Origin: a virus
IMG/VR virus record: IMGVR_UViG_3300044800_000291
Coordinates: 1-27,691 of that record
DNA: 27,691 bases
Strand: one strand, 5' to 3'
The notes under the pieces: generated by a model
What the model was told of the DNA's origin: nothing
The model's database searches: none
Seen by the model: only the letters and a program-made list of their open reading frames with translations
Part shown: positions 7,263-13,899 of the stretch, one piece after another
Layout: each line of letters opens with the position of its first letter
How positions within the stretch are numbered: the stretch's first letter is position 1
Translations under genes and position numbers: made by a program

Positions 7263-7292
7263 CGGTCGTCGGTTCAAGTCCGACCGGTGGCT
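7263..7292 (+). other. attP/att core: 3' fragment of a tRNA gene (tRNA-Thr-like)
   Basis: The sequence contains a perfect T-arm (GTCGG, loop TTCAAGT, CCGAC at 7268-7284) followed by the 3' acceptor strand CGGTGGC and a discriminator T. There is no matching 5' half, D-arm or anticodon arm upstream, so this is only a tRNA 3' end. The T-arm plus acceptor sequence resembles bacterial tRNA-Thr. Such fragments are the integration cores of tyrosine recombinases, and an integrase gene lies 70 bp away. Phage genes flank it on both sides. Confidence 0.72.
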
Positions 7293-7304
7293 CTGAGTAA
7301 CGCG

Positions 7305-7334
7305 AGGCCCCATCAGTATTTGTGGATGGGGCCT
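7305..7334. terminator. Intrinsic terminator between att and integrase
   Basis: A perfect 10-bp stem (AGGCCCCATC / GATGGGGCCT) with a 10-base loop, followed on the plus strand by TTGCTGTCT. It lies just downstream of the tRNA 3' end and of the integrase stop, so it can end host tRNA transcription after integration and/or integrase transcription. Confidence 0.75.
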
Positions 7335-7360
7335 TTGCTGTCTCCCCGGGGCGTTCGTAC

Positions 7361-8536
7361 CTAATTCGCACCTTTCGGGGTATTCCGACGCTGATTCAGT
7401 AGCCTCGCAGCCTCTTCCAGCCTGCCCGTCCGTCGCTTCAGATACCTGGCCATCTGCTTGGGGTCCTTGTCCCCGATGAAGTCGAGCGCCAGCTTGGCGT
7501 CCTTCGTTTCTTCAAGGACGTCGCCGGCGACCATCTTCCGTAGGCCGTGACTGGCGCGCAGTTCCTTTGGCGTGATTCCGGCGCGTCGCTCAGCCTTGTG
7601 GAGGCCATCGATGAATGCGCTGGCCGTATAGGGAGCGTCGGCGCGCCGCTGCCTGTTCTTGGCCTTTCGGGGCGTGTAGAAGACGAACGGGCCGTCGTAC
7701 CCGTCGTGTTCGCGCCAGTGCCACGCGGTCAGAAGAGCAGCGCGTGTGCCGTCCATCAGCGGCTGTCGCCAACTCCTGCCGAGCTTGTCGGTCGCGGCAG
7801 GCCAGTTGATGTAGTCACCATCAATGTCCTCCCACCGGAGGTTCAAGGCCGCATTGATGCGCACACCCTGGTGGCCGAGGAGCGTGGCCACCGCCCATAC
7901 ACGCCAAGTACGCGAGCTGTGCTGGCTCATCACCGCGATCAACTTGTCGTACTGCTCGTCCGTGTACTCCTCCGGCTCTGCGGCCGGATCGTTCTTGGGA
8001 ACCTTGAACTCATGGTCCGGGACCTTGGTCTCGATGAGACCACGCCCGCGAGCCCAGCGGTACACGCGCTTCACGGTGCGGAGGTGCGATTGAACCTGAT
8101 TGCTCACGTGGCCGAAGCGGAGGAGGTTGTCCCGGAAGAGGTCCATCTGGCCGAGCGTGACGGACGCGGCTGGTGTTTCGGGGTTGATGAACTGCTCCCA
8201 CTTCCCCCAGTGCGCAAGGTAGTTGCGTCTGGTCGTCTCCCTCATGCAGTAGAATTCGGCCGTCTTGAATTGCCGCCACAACTCCGCCGTCGTGGATCCC
8301 GGCTGAGGTAGTGGTGGGGTGATGCCTTCAGTGAGGCCGAGTACGAACGCCTTCGCCGCAGTCAGTCCCTTTTCGCTCCGTCTGTACCGCTTGGTCCGTC
8401 GCGTGCCGTTCGATCTCCACCGGACGATGTACTGGCCGCGTCCCTTGTCATCGACAACCCGCGCGCCTCCGCGCCTCGCGGGGGAGGCATGGACCACCTT
8501 GAGCGGAGAGCCTTTGGGCTTCGTCTCCGTCGTCAT
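7361..8536 (-). CDS. int: Tyrosine recombinase / phage integrase
   Basis: A 391-aa site-specific recombinase. The N-terminal part has the AP2-like arm-binding pattern of integrases (GQYIVRWRSNGTRRTKRYRRSEKGLTAAKAF). A SAM-like core-binding domain spans about 85-185. The catalytic domain has R226 (GHQGVRINAALNLRWEDI), H330-R333 (ASHGLRK), a GDKD turn at 355-358 in place of the usual GH, and the nucleophile Y365 (MARYLKR). The start at 8536 has a perfect GGAGG 7-8 bases upstream and overlaps the stop of the preceding HTH gene as ATGA; longer readings are unnecessary. Its 3' end points at the tRNA-fragment att core, the usual geometry for tRNA-targeting integrases. Confidence 0.93.
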   Translation of the reverse strand: MTTETKPKGSPLKVVHASPARRGGARVVDDKGRGQYIVRWRSNGTRRTKRYRRSEKGLTAAKAFVLGLTEGITPPLPQPGSTTAELWRQFKTAEFYCMRETTRRNYLAHWGKWEQFINPETPAASVTLGQMDLFRDNLLRFGHVSNQVQSHLRTVKRVYRWARGRGLIETKVPDHEFKVPKNDPAAEPEEYTDEQYDKLIAVMSQHSSRTWRVWAVATLLGHQGVRINAALNLRWEDIDGDYINWPAATDKLGRSWRQPLMDGTRAALLTAWHWREHDGYDGPFVFYTPRKAKNRQRRADAPYTASAFIDGLHKAERRAGITPKELRASHGLRKMVAGDVLEETKDAKLALDFIGDKDPKQMARYLKRRTGRLEEAARLLNQRRNTPKGAN

Positions 8537-8976
8537 GCGGCCTCCTGGGCCGCGCGGCGACCGGCTTCGTACGCATCGACGACTGCACGGCGGCAGGGCA
8601 CGATGATCGTTCGGTACTGGCGATGTCCTCCACGGATGCGGGCGTGTCCGACTTGCTCCCATTCAGGGAAGCGCTCGCGGAGCCACCGCTTGGCCCTCCC
8701 GGAGCGCAGCATCGCCGCCGATTCGGAAAGCCACTCGAGGTATTCACGAGCGGCGATCGAGACCTCGTCGACCCTGTGTTGCAGGCTTGTCGCAGCGTCT
8801 TCCAGCCCATGTTTACGCAGGGCAGCGACATCACTACGCCACTCTTCGAGCACAGTCTCCAGGTGAGTGTCCTGATGGAGGGCGTACGGCGTGCCGCCCG
8901 CAACAGGTGCTGCCCGCTTGCCCGTACTGTTGTCCTTCTTGCCGCTACGTCGTGATCCCGATGCCTGCTGCATTGC
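8533..8976 (-). CDS. Integrase-coupled DNA-binding protein, possible excisionase/directionality factor
   Basis: A 147-aa protein whose stop overlaps the integrase start. The N-terminus is basic and low-complexity (SGSRRSGKKDNSTGKRA). The middle forms helices (LETVLEEWRSDVAALRKHGLEDAATSLQHRVDEV). The C-terminus (EYLEWLSESAAMLRSGRAKRWLRE, then PEWEQVGHARIRGGHRQYRTIIVP) resembles a winged helix-turn-helix of the kind used by small excisionases, in which a helix pair is followed by a GGHRxYR-like wing. A role controlling recombination direction is inferred from coupling to int. GAGGAA lies upstream of the ATG at 8976; a start further upstream is possible but lacks a good ribosome site. Confidence 0.62.
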   Translation of the reverse strand, partial: AMQQASGSRRSGKKDNSTGKRAAPVAGGTPYALHQDTHLETVLEEWRSDVAALRKHGLEDAATSLQHRVDEVSIAAREYLEWLSESAAMLRSGRAKRWLRERFPEWEQVGHARIRGGHRQYRTIIVPCRRAVVDAYEAGRRAAQEAA

Positions 8977-9138
8977 TGTGTGTTCCTCGCGACCCGGTGC
9001 GACCCCGTAGCGGGGCGGCGCACCGGTCGCTGTGATCGTGTTCCAATCGCTCGTAGCTGTCTGATGTAGCACTCCAGCACCACGCAATTCCGGAAGCCGG
9101 TGGAGGCAATCAGGTTCGATGTGCGTGCCTCACACAGA

Positions 9139-9795
9139 TCACGCCGTTACTGGCTGGCCGGCAGTCGATGAGGCAGAAAGCCCGAAGTGCTGCCTAGCGC
9201 GCATCACGAGGGCCTCGACCTCGGGACGTGGGGCCAGGAGCACATTCAGCAGGACCTCGCAGTCGCAACCTCCACCGTGCTCCTCCAGCCACTGAATCAC
9301 CGTGGGCTCGCCGATCTGGTGCTCGCGCAGGTAGCTGCGGGTCACGCGTAGAGTGCCGTCGCAGTCCACTTCCTCGAGGGCCTCGCAGAGACCAAGGAAC
9401 TCGTCCTCGGAGAGCGGCCCCCCGTCGTGCAACTCCACGAGCGGATGCTCGCTCGAAGTGATGCAGGCTTCGCGCAATGCATCCATCCGCACCGTCGGCC
9501 ACGCGATCGGTGCCGAGCTGAAGTACGCCTGCGCGCACTCGAGCACCCGTCCATCACAGTATCCCACGTGCTCCTTCAGCCACGGCAGTACCGCGGCCTC
9601 ATTCAAGTACCGCTTGCGCAGGTACCGTCGTGTGTGCCGCAATGTCCCATCGCACGACGACTTCTTGAGCTTCCGCTCGAGCATATGGAAAATCTCGTGG
9701 AACTCCGCCTCGGAAATCGGTGCCGAGGAATCCGCCTCGGCGTGGTCGCAATTCACTTCGTCCGCTTGCCCCGCCACCAGCTCATCTGTGTTCAT
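9139..9795 (-). CDS. Tandem DUF2695 protein
   Basis: A 218-aa protein with two copies of a roughly 60-residue module at about 28-90 and 128-187. Each has the pattern (I/L)SExEF...CDGTLRxTRxYLR...VxxWLxEHxGxCDxxVL, which matches DUF2695, normally a single-domain protein. The CDGTLR and WLxEHxGxCDxxVL signatures are clear in both. The function of DUF2695 is unknown. The ATG at 9795 follows GGAGG by 5 bases. A member of the repeated promoter family (9871-9905) lies about 75 bases upstream and points at it, so it is probably an early gene transcribed by itself. Confidence 0.8.
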   Translation of the reverse strand: MNTDELVAGQADEVNCDHAEADSSAPISEAEFHEIFHMLERKLKKSSCDGTLRHTRRYLRKRYLNEAAVLPWLKEHVGYCDGRVLECAQAYFSSAPIAWPTVRMDALREACITSSEHPLVELHDGGPLSEDEFLGLCEALEEVDCDGTLRVTRSYLREHQIGEPTVIQWLEEHGGGCDCEVLLNVLLAPRPEVEALVMRARQHFGLSASSTAGQPVTA

Positions 9796-9870
9796 CGGTA
9801 CCTCCACAAGGGTGTCTCTGGGAAAGGCTGCAACGATCGGTTGTAGCCACGCACTCGGTCGAGTGCCTTA

Positions 9871-9905
9871 CACCCTGTACAGCTTGGCGGCGGGAAATCC
9901 TTACA
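9871..9905 (-). promoter_or_regulatory. Repeated early promoter-like element, copy 1
   Basis: On the minus strand: TGTAAGG (9905-9899), exactly 17 bp, then TGTACAGGGTG (9881-9871). This is the same layout as five other copies in this window. It drives the tandem DUF2695 gene. A second TGTAAGG begins right after it (9872-9866) but lacks a matching downstream half. Confidence 0.65.
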
Positions 9906-9918
9906 TGTCATATAAGGA

Positions 9919-9967
9919 ACGCGCACGCGTTGAACTGGAGGAATTCCCGCGCGTGCGCGCGTATGCG
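9919..9967. repeat. Alternating CG-rich palindromic element upstream of promoter copy 1
   Basis: AACGCGCACGCGTT (9919-9931) and a second purine-pyrimidine alternating stretch CGCGCGTGCGCGCG (948-961 within 9900s) lie upstream of the -35-like box. Similar CGCG-type elements sit upstream of promoter copies 2, 3 and 5. Confidence 0.4.
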
Positions 9968-10146
9968 TCCTCAGTCTCTCCAGGCCGTCTGTGGCGTCCC
10001 GCTCTGAAGGGCGTTTGGTGGCGCGGGAAGGGTTCCAGCCACCCCACGGCCCGGAGGATGCGCCAGAGAGCCTCCTGGGGCGCTTGCCGCGCCTCCAGGA
10101 CGGGATGCTCAAGATGAACCCCGTGGCGCGCAGGGGAGCCTTCCCC

Positions 10147-11202
10147 TCATCCACAGTGAGCCGGCCGATACCCGACCGAGGATCCCGGGGATTGTGGTCG
10201 GCTCGCCTGCGGCAGGCACGTGTTGCTGGACGGCCATGGGGATGGCGGCAGATGCGCTCGGGTGGGCGGCTGGACCGGATGAAGTGCGCCAAGGTCCGCC
10301 ACTAGGGCGGCGTTGAATCCACCGGACCCGCCGCTTCCTTCTCGCCGCACGCCGCCCTGGCCTTGATCTGTTCCTCGCCGAGTCCTGCGCGATCTCGACC
10401 TTCCCCACGCCTGCACCTCCGCGACCAATCGTGCTGCGGGTTCCAATCGCGCACCTGGTCCTGAGGTACGAGGCGTCGGGTAGGCATGCAGAGCTTCGCC
10501 GTCCAGCGTTGGCTCCATACCTGGCCGCAGGCCCCCCCGCTGCTTGAAGTACATCGTGATACCCTTTGCATCGCACCGTTGCTTCATGATTCTGGCCCAA
10601 TCAAGATCGTCCGGACGATGGTGCGGCCCTGACTCCCCGCCGTAGATCACCCAATCGATTCCCTCAAGGCTGAGCGAATCCAACGGGCCGAGCGCCGGCT
10701 CGTAGCTGATGAACCTCACAACGGCAGGAATGGAGCGAAGCGTGTCTGCCCGGTGGGCGTACTCGCCGCTTTCTATCGTCACGCCGAGCCACACGTTCGC
10801 GTACCCCTCCCCCCAATCCGCGGGGAGACATTCGGTGATGCGGGCTGGGCGCTTCGTGACGATGAGCCAGTCGAGGTTCGGCGTCCGATTGATGAGCGCC
10901 CACAGCTTTTCGCGCTCCGGCCCGATGCTCGGGTGCTCGTCGAAGACGTCGCACATTGAACACGCGAATACGCGGCGGCGAACGCCCTCGCGCTCGGCGT
11001 TGCCGTTCCACGCCTCGGGCTCGTGCCAATGATGCTCGCCGAAGACACGGCGCTCCGCGTCTGGTCCCCATAGCTTGCGATTGTCCAGCCTCTTCGCGAG
11101 ACGCTCCGCGTAGCAGTGGGCGCATCCCGCCGAGACCTTCGTGCAGCCCCACACGATGTTGAACGTGTGGTCGCACCACGAGATCCTAGTGTCCTTTGCC
11201 AT
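10147..11202 (-). CDS. DUF5131 family protein (phage Gp37/Gp68), with aberrant C-terminus
   Basis: The first ~245 residues are a clear DUF5131 protein. It begins ISWCDHTFNIVWGCTKVSAGCAHCYAE, where the Cys cluster GCxxxSxGCxxCYAE may bind a metal or Fe-S centre. CSMCDVFDE, NLDWLIVTKRP, WLGVTIES, RFISYEPALGP and DWVIYGGESGP follow. The family is widespread in phages and often radical-SAM-like; its reaction is not established. After residue ~245 the frame continues for another ~105 residues in Arg/Pro/Ser-rich sequence unlike the family. A different minus-strand frame (EEQIKARAACGEKEAAGP, stop near 10302) reads more naturally, so a frameshift in the tail is possible. The start at 11202 has a weak GGGGGG ribosome site. 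Confidence 0.8.
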   Translation of the reverse strand: MAKDTRISWCDHTFNIVWGCTKVSAGCAHCYAERLAKRLDNRKLWGPDAERRVFGEHHWHEPEAWNGNAEREGVRRRVFACSMCDVFDEHPSIGPEREKLWALINRTPNLDWLIVTKRPARITECLPADWGEGYANVWLGVTIESGEYAHRADTLRSIPAVVRFISYEPALGPLDSLSLEGIDWVIYGGESGPHHRPDDLDWARIMKQRCDAKGITMYFKQRGGLRPGMEPTLDGEALHAYPTPRTSGPGARLEPAARLVAEVQAWGRSRSRRTRRGTDQGQGGVRREGSGGSGGFNAALVADLGALHPVQPPTRAHLPPSPWPSSNTCLPQASRPQSPGSSVGYRPAHCG

Positions 11203-11291
11203 GTGCGTCCCCCCGTGTCAGGTGAGTTGCGGGCGCACTGGTGGGTGGCCACGAGCGCGATCGAGCACCGCGGGAGGTGTTGGGCGACGAT

Positions 11292-11477
11292 TCAATGCCG
11301 AACTGGCAGCTTCCGCCTGGCGCGGGAGTTGCGTTGAACGGGCTCGACCCCGGTTTTGGCCGGGGAATGTTCTGCCCCGAGTGGAGGAGTCGGCTTGTCG
11401 GACAGCGTGCAGGATCTTGTGGGCTCTCGTTCACGACTGATCTCCGGGTGCGTGGTGTTTCGGTCGCCCATGCCCAC
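11292..11477 (-). CDS. Small early protein, unknown (61 aa)
   Basis: A 61-aa reading frame from GTG at 11477 (or ATG two codons on), with AAGGA about 9 bases upstream. It begins 35 bases downstream of promoter-like copy 2 and precedes the DUF5131 gene by 90 bases. It is polar (TTHPEISREREPTRS, then KTGVEPVQRNSRARRK). No family recognised. Acceptance rests on position and ribosome site, so it is tentative. Confidence 0.4.
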   Translation of the reverse strand: MGMGDRNTTHPEISREREPTRSCTLSDKPTPPLGAEHSPAKTGVEPVQRNSRARRKLPVRH

Positions 11478-11511
11478 GAGGGAGGGTCCTTCGCGGGCGT
11501 AGTTGGGACCT

Positions 11512-11546
11512 CACCCTGTACAGCACGGCGGAGACCTTTCCTTACA
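11512..11546 (-). promoter_or_regulatory. Repeated early promoter-like element, copy 2
   Basis: Minus strand: TGTAAGG (11546-11540), 17 bp, TGTACAGGGTG (11522-11512). The downstream half is identical to copy 1. It would transcribe the 61-aa gene and DUF5131. A CG-alternating element (GCGTACACGCGCGC, extended to 11579-11600) lies 34 bp upstream. Confidence 0.65.
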
Positions 11547-11668
11547 GGTGCGCCTGGCAAAGCACCAAGTCGAACCTCGCGTACACGCGCGCACGCGTGC
11601 ATTCGGCGAACAATTGGTTCCCTGCCAGGCTCCGCATCAATTGCGAGTCATGAGGTCGAGATACCGCA

Positions 11669-11927
11669 CTACGCAGGGCTCTGCGGCGGGTCCGCCGCAT
11701 TCTGCCGGCGACGTTCCTCCGCAGCCTTGAGCTGGACCTCTACACGCGACCGTATGTCCGGTGCCTTCGAAGTGCGTGGGGTCGATGGCCAGCCACTCCG
11801 GGAATCGCTCCTGGAACGTCCAGGCGGGAATGTTGCCGAACCACTCGATGTCACTGACCAGATGTTCGGCGATCAACTTGTTGAGCCGGCGCTGGTCCTC
11901 CGGCGAATCCGACTGCATGACGATCAC
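11669..11927 (-). pseudogene. Short paralogue of the 12681-13232 protein, frameshifted
   Basis: Starting at GTG 11927 (GTGA overlap with the previous stop; GGAG 6 bases upstream), the N-terminus reads MIVMQSDSPEDQRRLNKLIAE. It aligns with MIVLGTVEREDWERLNAVIAE of the neighbouring gene. After IDPTHFE (near 11768) the natural continuation shifts by one base into the frame APDIRSRVEVQLKAAEERRR, ending at 11669. That continuation aligns with the neighbour's PDDIRLAIEEHLKAAA. Without the shift the frame runs into cysteine/glycine-rich sequence to 11637. Either the gene is broken, the sequence has a one-base error, or the ribosome shifts frame. It keeps both ends of its paralogue but lacks the middle. 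Confidence 0.62.
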
Positions 11928-12640
11928 GTCGAACTCCGGGGTATATCGGAGGCTCTAGAGGGCTGGACCAGGCGGGGGCGACGGAGGATGCCTGTGCGGT
12001 GGCTGTAGACCCAGCGGATCGGCACGCGCCGCAGGATCCGGTCGTCATCGAGGTCGTGGAAGCTGATGATCGGCGAGTGCGTCCTCAGGAACATGAGCGT
12101 CTCCCGGAGCGGCCACTCGAGTTCTTGCGAGAAGTTCCCGAAGCGTCGCCCTGCGGCCTGCGCCGCTTCAACTCGATCGGCGAAGAGCTGCTCTCGCCGC
12201 GTCTGGTCGCGCTCCTTCGGCATCATCCGAATAGCGATATCGAGGTCGCCAAGGAACTCGGCATCGGACAGGTAGCTTCCGAACACGCCCATGCGTTCGA
12301 CGCGGTAGAGGAAGTAGTCGTCCTTGCCAACGCGCTCGGCGCGCGGGAGCAGGGCAGCCAGCGTGCGCTCCGCCGTCCGCCGGCGAATGCGCCTTGCGGC
12401 TGCATGTGCCAGGCTCGCGCCCTCGAGTGTGAGAGTCCAGGTATTCGGAAAGGACGCTGCCGCCTTGACGTATCCGGACGCTTCGAGGGCCGCGATCACG
12501 ACGGCAGCCTTCTGTGGCCCGATGTGGCAGTAGCGACTGACCCGGTATGTCAGATCAGTCGCGCCCCTCACTTGTCGCAGTACCTGTCGGATCTTCAGAA
12601 TCGGTTGGCCGGCGATCCTCTGATCGGGGCGAATCAGCAT
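11924..12640 (-). CDS. HTH-nucleotidyltransferase-like protein
   Basis: A 238-aa protein with an N-terminal winged-helix pattern (residues 12-75: DLTYRVSRYCHIGPQKAAVVIAAL, then EASGYVK and a wing TWTLTLEG). It is followed by a nucleotidyltransferase core: VFGSYLSD (G121-S122) then LGDLDIAI with D132 and D134, the GS...DxD signature of the polymerase-beta superfamily (MNT type). Such fusions occur as toxin-antitoxin parts and as phage or plasmid regulators that add nucleotides to proteins or RNA. It is the penultimate gene of the leftward operon from the switch promoter. The ATG at 12640 has GGAGAGG upstream, a good ribosome site. Confidence 0.7.
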   Translation of the reverse strand: MLIRPDQRIAGQPILKIRQVLRQVRGATDLTYRVSRYCHIGPQKAAVVIAALEASGYVKAAASFPNTWTLTLEGASLAHAAARRIRRRTAERTLAALLPRAERVGKDDYFLYRVERMGVFGSYLSDAEFLGDLDIAIRMMPKERDQTRREQLFADRVEAAQAAGRRFGNFSQELEWPLRETLMFLRTHSPIISFHDLDDDRILRRVPIRWVYSHRTGILRRPRLVQPSRASDIPRSST

Positions 12641-12680
12641 CGCGGCCTCTCCTCTGGCGACGGCAGCTCGAGGGATCCCA

Positions 12681-13232
12681 TCAAGTCGGCTCCGCCGCTG
12701 GGTGCTGTATCGCCGCGGCCTTGAGGTGCTCCTCGATCGCGAGTCTGATATCGTCAGGCCAGAGCACTTCGAAGTCGCGCGGGTCGATCTTCAACGTCGC
12801 ACACATTGGTCCGTCTTCGAGCACGTCGCGGGCGATGGCGTCAAGCCGCATCCAGTGGCCGCGGAAGGCGTCTTCTTGCAGGGTCTCGAGGTCCTCGATC
12901 CTCCGTCTTAGCTCCGTCCTCCCCTCTGGGCCGGTCTGGCCTGCCATGAGATCGCGTTCGCACTCCAGCGCGGCCTCCAGCGTCTGGAAAAGTGCGTGGC
13001 GGTGCAGGACATCCAGGGCGTGGAGAAAGCCGTCCTGGGCCGCCAGGAGTAGTTCATGGAGTACTCGCTTACACGTGTCGGGTCTTTGCAACAGGGGCCA
13101 GGCCGGCAACCGCTGCTGGAGAAGCTCGTCCATGTTGTCGGCGTACGTTTCGAAGTCTTCCTCGAGGCACTCCGCGATCACCGCATTCAGGCGCTCCCAA
13201 TCCTCACGCTCGACGGTCCCGAGGACGATCAT
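12681..13232 (-). CDS. Helical protein of unknown function (paralogue of 11669-11927)
   Basis: A 183-aa, mostly helical protein (MIVLGTVEREDWERLNAVIAE, then CLEEDFETYADNMDELLQQRLPAW and RVLHELLLAAQDGFLHALDVL) with an acidic/leucine-rich centre. It ends KIDPRDFEVLWPDDIRLAIEEHL. The start and end pair with the short paralogue two genes downstream. I recognise no family. The ATG at 13232 overlaps the stop of a 28-codon ORF (ATGA), which makes that start credible despite a weak ribosome site. Confidence 0.68.
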   Translation of the reverse strand: MIVLGTVEREDWERLNAVIAECLEEDFETYADNMDELLQQRLPAWPLLQRPDTCKRVLHELLLAAQDGFLHALDVLHRHALFQTLEAALECERDLMAGQTGPEGRTELRRRIEDLETLQEDAFRGHWMRLDAIARDVLEDGPMCATLKIDPRDFEVLWPDDIRLAIEEHLKAAAIQHPAAEPT

Positions 13233-13315
13233 CGCGCCGTGCCCGGCAAGCGCACGAGCAGATGCTGTTCGGGAGCAACGTTGCTGTCGGGGTCTTCGCG
13301 GTCCCGCGGCGTCAT
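13229..13315 (-). CDS. 28-residue ORF bridging two operon genes
   Basis: The reading frame MTPRDREDPDSNVAPEQHLL...TAR begins 7 bases after the STAS-like gene's stop, and its own stop overlaps the next ATG (ATGA). It fills the only gap in this part of the operon, consistent with a small coupled gene or a leader peptide. No strong ribosome site is visible. Confidence 0.35.
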   Translation of the reverse strand: MTPRDREDPDSNVAPEQHLLVRLPGTAR

Positions 13316-13321
13316 GGTTGG

Positions 13322-13795
13322 TCAGGCCCCGATATCGACGACGATGCAGCCATGCGCCTGATCCTGCTGGATCTTGTTCGGCTTCGCGGGCAGACGGCGC
13401 AGCATGGCGTCCCCCACTTCTCCGAAGGGCAGCAGCAGCCGCATCGGGCCGCGTTGCTGGGCAATGCGGTGAAGCATCCACACGGCGATAGACGAGAGGT
13501 TTGAGCTGTCGGCTTCGACAACCGCCCGAAGATCGAGGGTCACGGGCTGGGGCCCATCCGGGGTGGCATCGAGTCGTTCAAGCGCCCGAAGTGCCATGGA
13601 GAATGCCTTGAGCCCGGTGAGCGAGCCCGCGAAGGCCGCCCTCGGTGGGACCGCGGTGTCGATGATGCGCAGAGAGCCTCGGTCGTCGCCGGGCCAGGGT
13701 TCGTCTATGCGAGAGTCGGTCATCGGGTAGGCGGTCTCCAAGAGCATCGGATTGCGAGCTGCAGGTTGGGGGACGTGGTCAGCATAGGGTGGCAC
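13322..13795 (-). CDS. STAS-like (anti-sigma antagonist-type) phage protein
   Basis: A 157-aa protein with an N-terminal tail (VPPYADHVPQPAARNP). The domain that follows has SLRIIDTAV, a helix, PVTLDLRAVVEADSSNLSSIAVWML, then RGPMRLLLPFGEVGDAMLRRL. The V-x-LDL...xDSS-x-L pattern with a following helix and strand fits STAS domains, where the Ser after the Asp is the phosphorylation site in anti-anti-sigma factors. The distance from canonical STAS is considerable. I choose GTG 13795, which has GAGGAG 7 bases upstream. An ATG at 13867 has a ribosome-like GAGGAA but lies inside the -10 box of the promoter, upstream of the likely transcript start. It is the first gene of the repressor-controlled leftward operon. 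Confidence 0.6.
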   Translation of the reverse strand: MPPYADHVPQPAARNPMLLETAYPMTDSRIDEPWPGDDRGSLRIIDTAVPPRAAFAGSLTGLKAFSMALRALERLDATPDGPQPVTLDLRAVVEADSSNLSSIAVWMLHRIAQQRGPMRLLLPFGEVGDAMLRRLPAKPNKIQQDQAHGCIVVDIGA

Positions 13796-13824
13796 TGTGT
13801 AGCTCCTCGGGTTATGTATGAGCC

Positions 13825-13872
13825 AGCCAGAAACGAACACAGCCAGACAATAACACAACCAGAACATAACAG
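13825..13872. repeat. Three tandem 16-bp repeats, likely repressor operators
   Basis: Three head-to-tail 16-bp units (13825-13840, 13841-13856, 13857-13872) share the pattern ARCCAGAnAnnAACAC. They cover the -10 box and the start region of the leftward promoter and end 28 bases from the repressor gene start. This is the position expected of operators bound by the XRE protein coded at 13900. Confidence 0.65.
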
Positions 13873-13890
13873 GTTCCTCGAACTGGTCAA
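13863..13890 (-). promoter_or_regulatory. Leftward sigma70-type promoter of the switch operon
   Basis: Minus strand: TTGACC (13890-13885), 16 bp, TATGTT (13868-13863), predicting a start near 13856. The -10 lies within the third 16-bp repeat. It transcribes the STAS-like operon away from the repressor. Confidence 0.6.
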
Positions 13891-13899
13891 GGGGGTGGG

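Noticed and set aside
7102-7371. Minus-strand frame reading SEPPVGLEPTTAG
   Set aside because: That phrase is the well-known false translation of the tRNA T-arm; the DNA is the att tRNA fragment and terminator.
11340-11370. Hairpin CCCCGG-TTTTGG-CCGGGG as a terminator
   Set aside because: Only a 6-bp stem with no T-tract and located inside a possible small gene; too weak.
13322-13867. STAS-like gene starting at ATG 13867 with a membrane-like N-terminus
   Set aside because: That ATG lies within the -10 box, and the hydrophobic residues are just the translation of the 16-bp operator repeats; GTG 13795 has a better ribosome site.
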